DNA of 7,235 nucleotides. Source: Fidelibacterota bacterium. Lineage in GTDB: Bacteria > Fidelibacterota > UBA2242 > JAFGTP01. Of this stretch, positions 6,526 to 7,235 are shown piece after piece. The stretch spans positions 1-7,235 of the forward strand of contig JAIPHI010000134.1 of assembly GCA_021735285.1 (NCBI GenBank), given 5' to 3'. The notes under the pieces are model-generated. The model worked only from the letters and a program-made list of their open reading frames with translations. It was not told the origin of the DNA and searched no databases. Every line of letters begins with the position of its first letter. Position 1 is the stretch's first letter. Made by a program: the position numbers and the translations under genes.

Positions 6526-7235
6526 TTACCTATACAGATATCTTTTTATTTTTTTGGTTGGTGATTTTTCAAATTCTTCCGGATAGAGCTCGAATTCATT
6601 CAGCCGGGAATATTGAGGTAAATTGCTATTTAATTTACGGCGATTTTCTTCCATGATCTTTCTTACTTCTTGCTCCTGGATTCCTTCTGAATCCATAGCT
6701 TCATAATCAGGATAGATGAGAGCGATTAATTTATTTTCACGTTTGAGTACCAGTGATTCCTGGACATAAGGCAGATTATTGACTCGTGATTCAATCTCTT
6801 CCGGGAAAATATTCTGGCCAGAAGGTCCCAGAATCATATTCTTACTTCTGCCTCGAATGTAGATAAAATCATCTTTATCCATGGTTCCCAGATCACCGGT
6901 GTGAAACCATCCATTTTCAAAATTCTTACTGGTAGCTTGTTCATTTTTATAATAACCCTGAAAGAGATTCTCTCCTTTGACTAATATTTCACCCACCTCA
7001 TTCTGGGGATCACTTGAATCGATCTTTACATCTAAAGTAAAGACCGGTTGGCCTACAGCATTTTTTCTGTGTTCCTCCCAGCCTGCATAGCTGATGAGCG
7101 GCGCACACTCTGTCATACCATATCCGATTGTAAAAGGGAATTCGATTTTTTTAAGAAAATTTTCAACTTCGTTATTTAGTGGGGCGCCACCAATGACCAG
7201 TTCCATGAATTCTCCACCAAAAGCTTCTACAAGGC
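6526..7235 (-). CDS. Long-chain fatty acid-CoA ligase (AMP-forming), C-terminal part; 5' end beyond the window
   Basis: This is an acyl-CoA synthetase of the ANL superfamily that activates a fatty acid with ATP and CoA via an acyl-adenylate. The visible ~236 residues include, in order, LVIGGAPL (near 7200), GYGMTECAPL (7128-7099 region; YGxTE adenylation motif), GEILVKGENLFQGYY, GWFHTGDLG (D of the TGD motif near 6894), the hinge-type IRGRSKNMI, GQNIFPEEIE, and a C-terminal PTKKIKR, in which the lysine before the isoleucine (near 6551) fits the A10 catalytic lysine. The reading frame stays open to the window edge; the residues before the methionine at 7206 read LVEAFGGEF, which matches the family, so that methionine is internal. 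The family is usually about 550-650 residues, so more than half is missing. Substrate chain length cannot be told from this part; the GQNIFPEEIE/PTKKIKR pattern favours a long-chain enzyme. The stop is TAA at 6528-6526. Confidence 0.9.
   Translation of the reverse strand, partial: LVEAFGGEFMELVIGGAPLNNEVENFLKKIEFPFTIGYGMTECAPLISYAGWEEHRKNAVGQPVFTLDVKIDSSDPQNEVGEILVKGENLFQGYYKNEQATSKNFENGWFHTGDLGTMDKDDFIYIRGRSKNMILGPSGQNIFPEEIESRVNNLPYVQESLVLKRENKLIALIYPDYEAMDSEGIQEQEVRKIMEENRRKLNSNLPQYSRLNEFELYPEEFEKSPTKKIKRYLYR

Noticed and set aside
6327..6656. Plus-strand frame of 109 codons
   Set aside because: It spans the noncoding repeat copy 2 and then runs antisense into the acyl-CoA ligase; composition and lack of domains mark it as spurious.
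7204..7206. Methionine at 7206 as the start of the ligase gene
   Set aside because: The frame stays open upstream and encodes family-like residues (LVEAFGGEF), and the N-terminal ATP-binding part of the enzyme would be missing.

Overview
The window is AT-rich bacterial DNA with two complete protein genes, one gene cut by the right edge, and two sizeable intergenic stretches (1-988 and 5765-6525) that hold repeats and hairpins. The organism is probably Gram-negative. The DUF5916 outer-membrane-type protein, the AT-rich genes, and a perfect hairpin of a type I recall from Bacteroidota-like genomes point to the FCB group (Bacteroidota, Ignavibacteria, Cloacimonadota and relatives). This placement is inference; no rRNA or other marker gene is present.

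Layout: 1-988 contains no recognisable gene. It holds a GC-elevated block with successive hairpins ending in a terminator-like stem and T6 (about 112-192), copy 1 of a ~190-bp repeat with inverted ends (242-432), a perfect 17-bp hairpin (659-698) and a smaller inverted repeat (861-886). Next comes comEC (989-3355, +), a full-length three-domain DNA-uptake channel starting at TTG. A gene for a secreted CBM9-like/DUF5916 protein (3368-5764, -) converges on it with a 12-nt gap. The intergenic stretch 5765-6525 carries that gene's leader, a palindrome, and repeat copy 2 (6216-6404) in the same orientation as copy 1. The right end (6526-7235, -) is the C-terminal part of an AMP-forming acyl-CoA ligase.

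The three genes show no shared pathway: DNA uptake at the inner membrane, a surface or outer-membrane protein of unknown function, and fatty-acid activation. The two minus-strand genes are separated by about 760 bp, so the DUF5916 gene very likely has its own promoter. The feature most worth following up is the pair of MITE-like repeats that bracket the comEC/DUF5916 segment. I found no CRISPR array, tRNA, rRNA, transposase gene, toxin-antitoxin pair or defence system.
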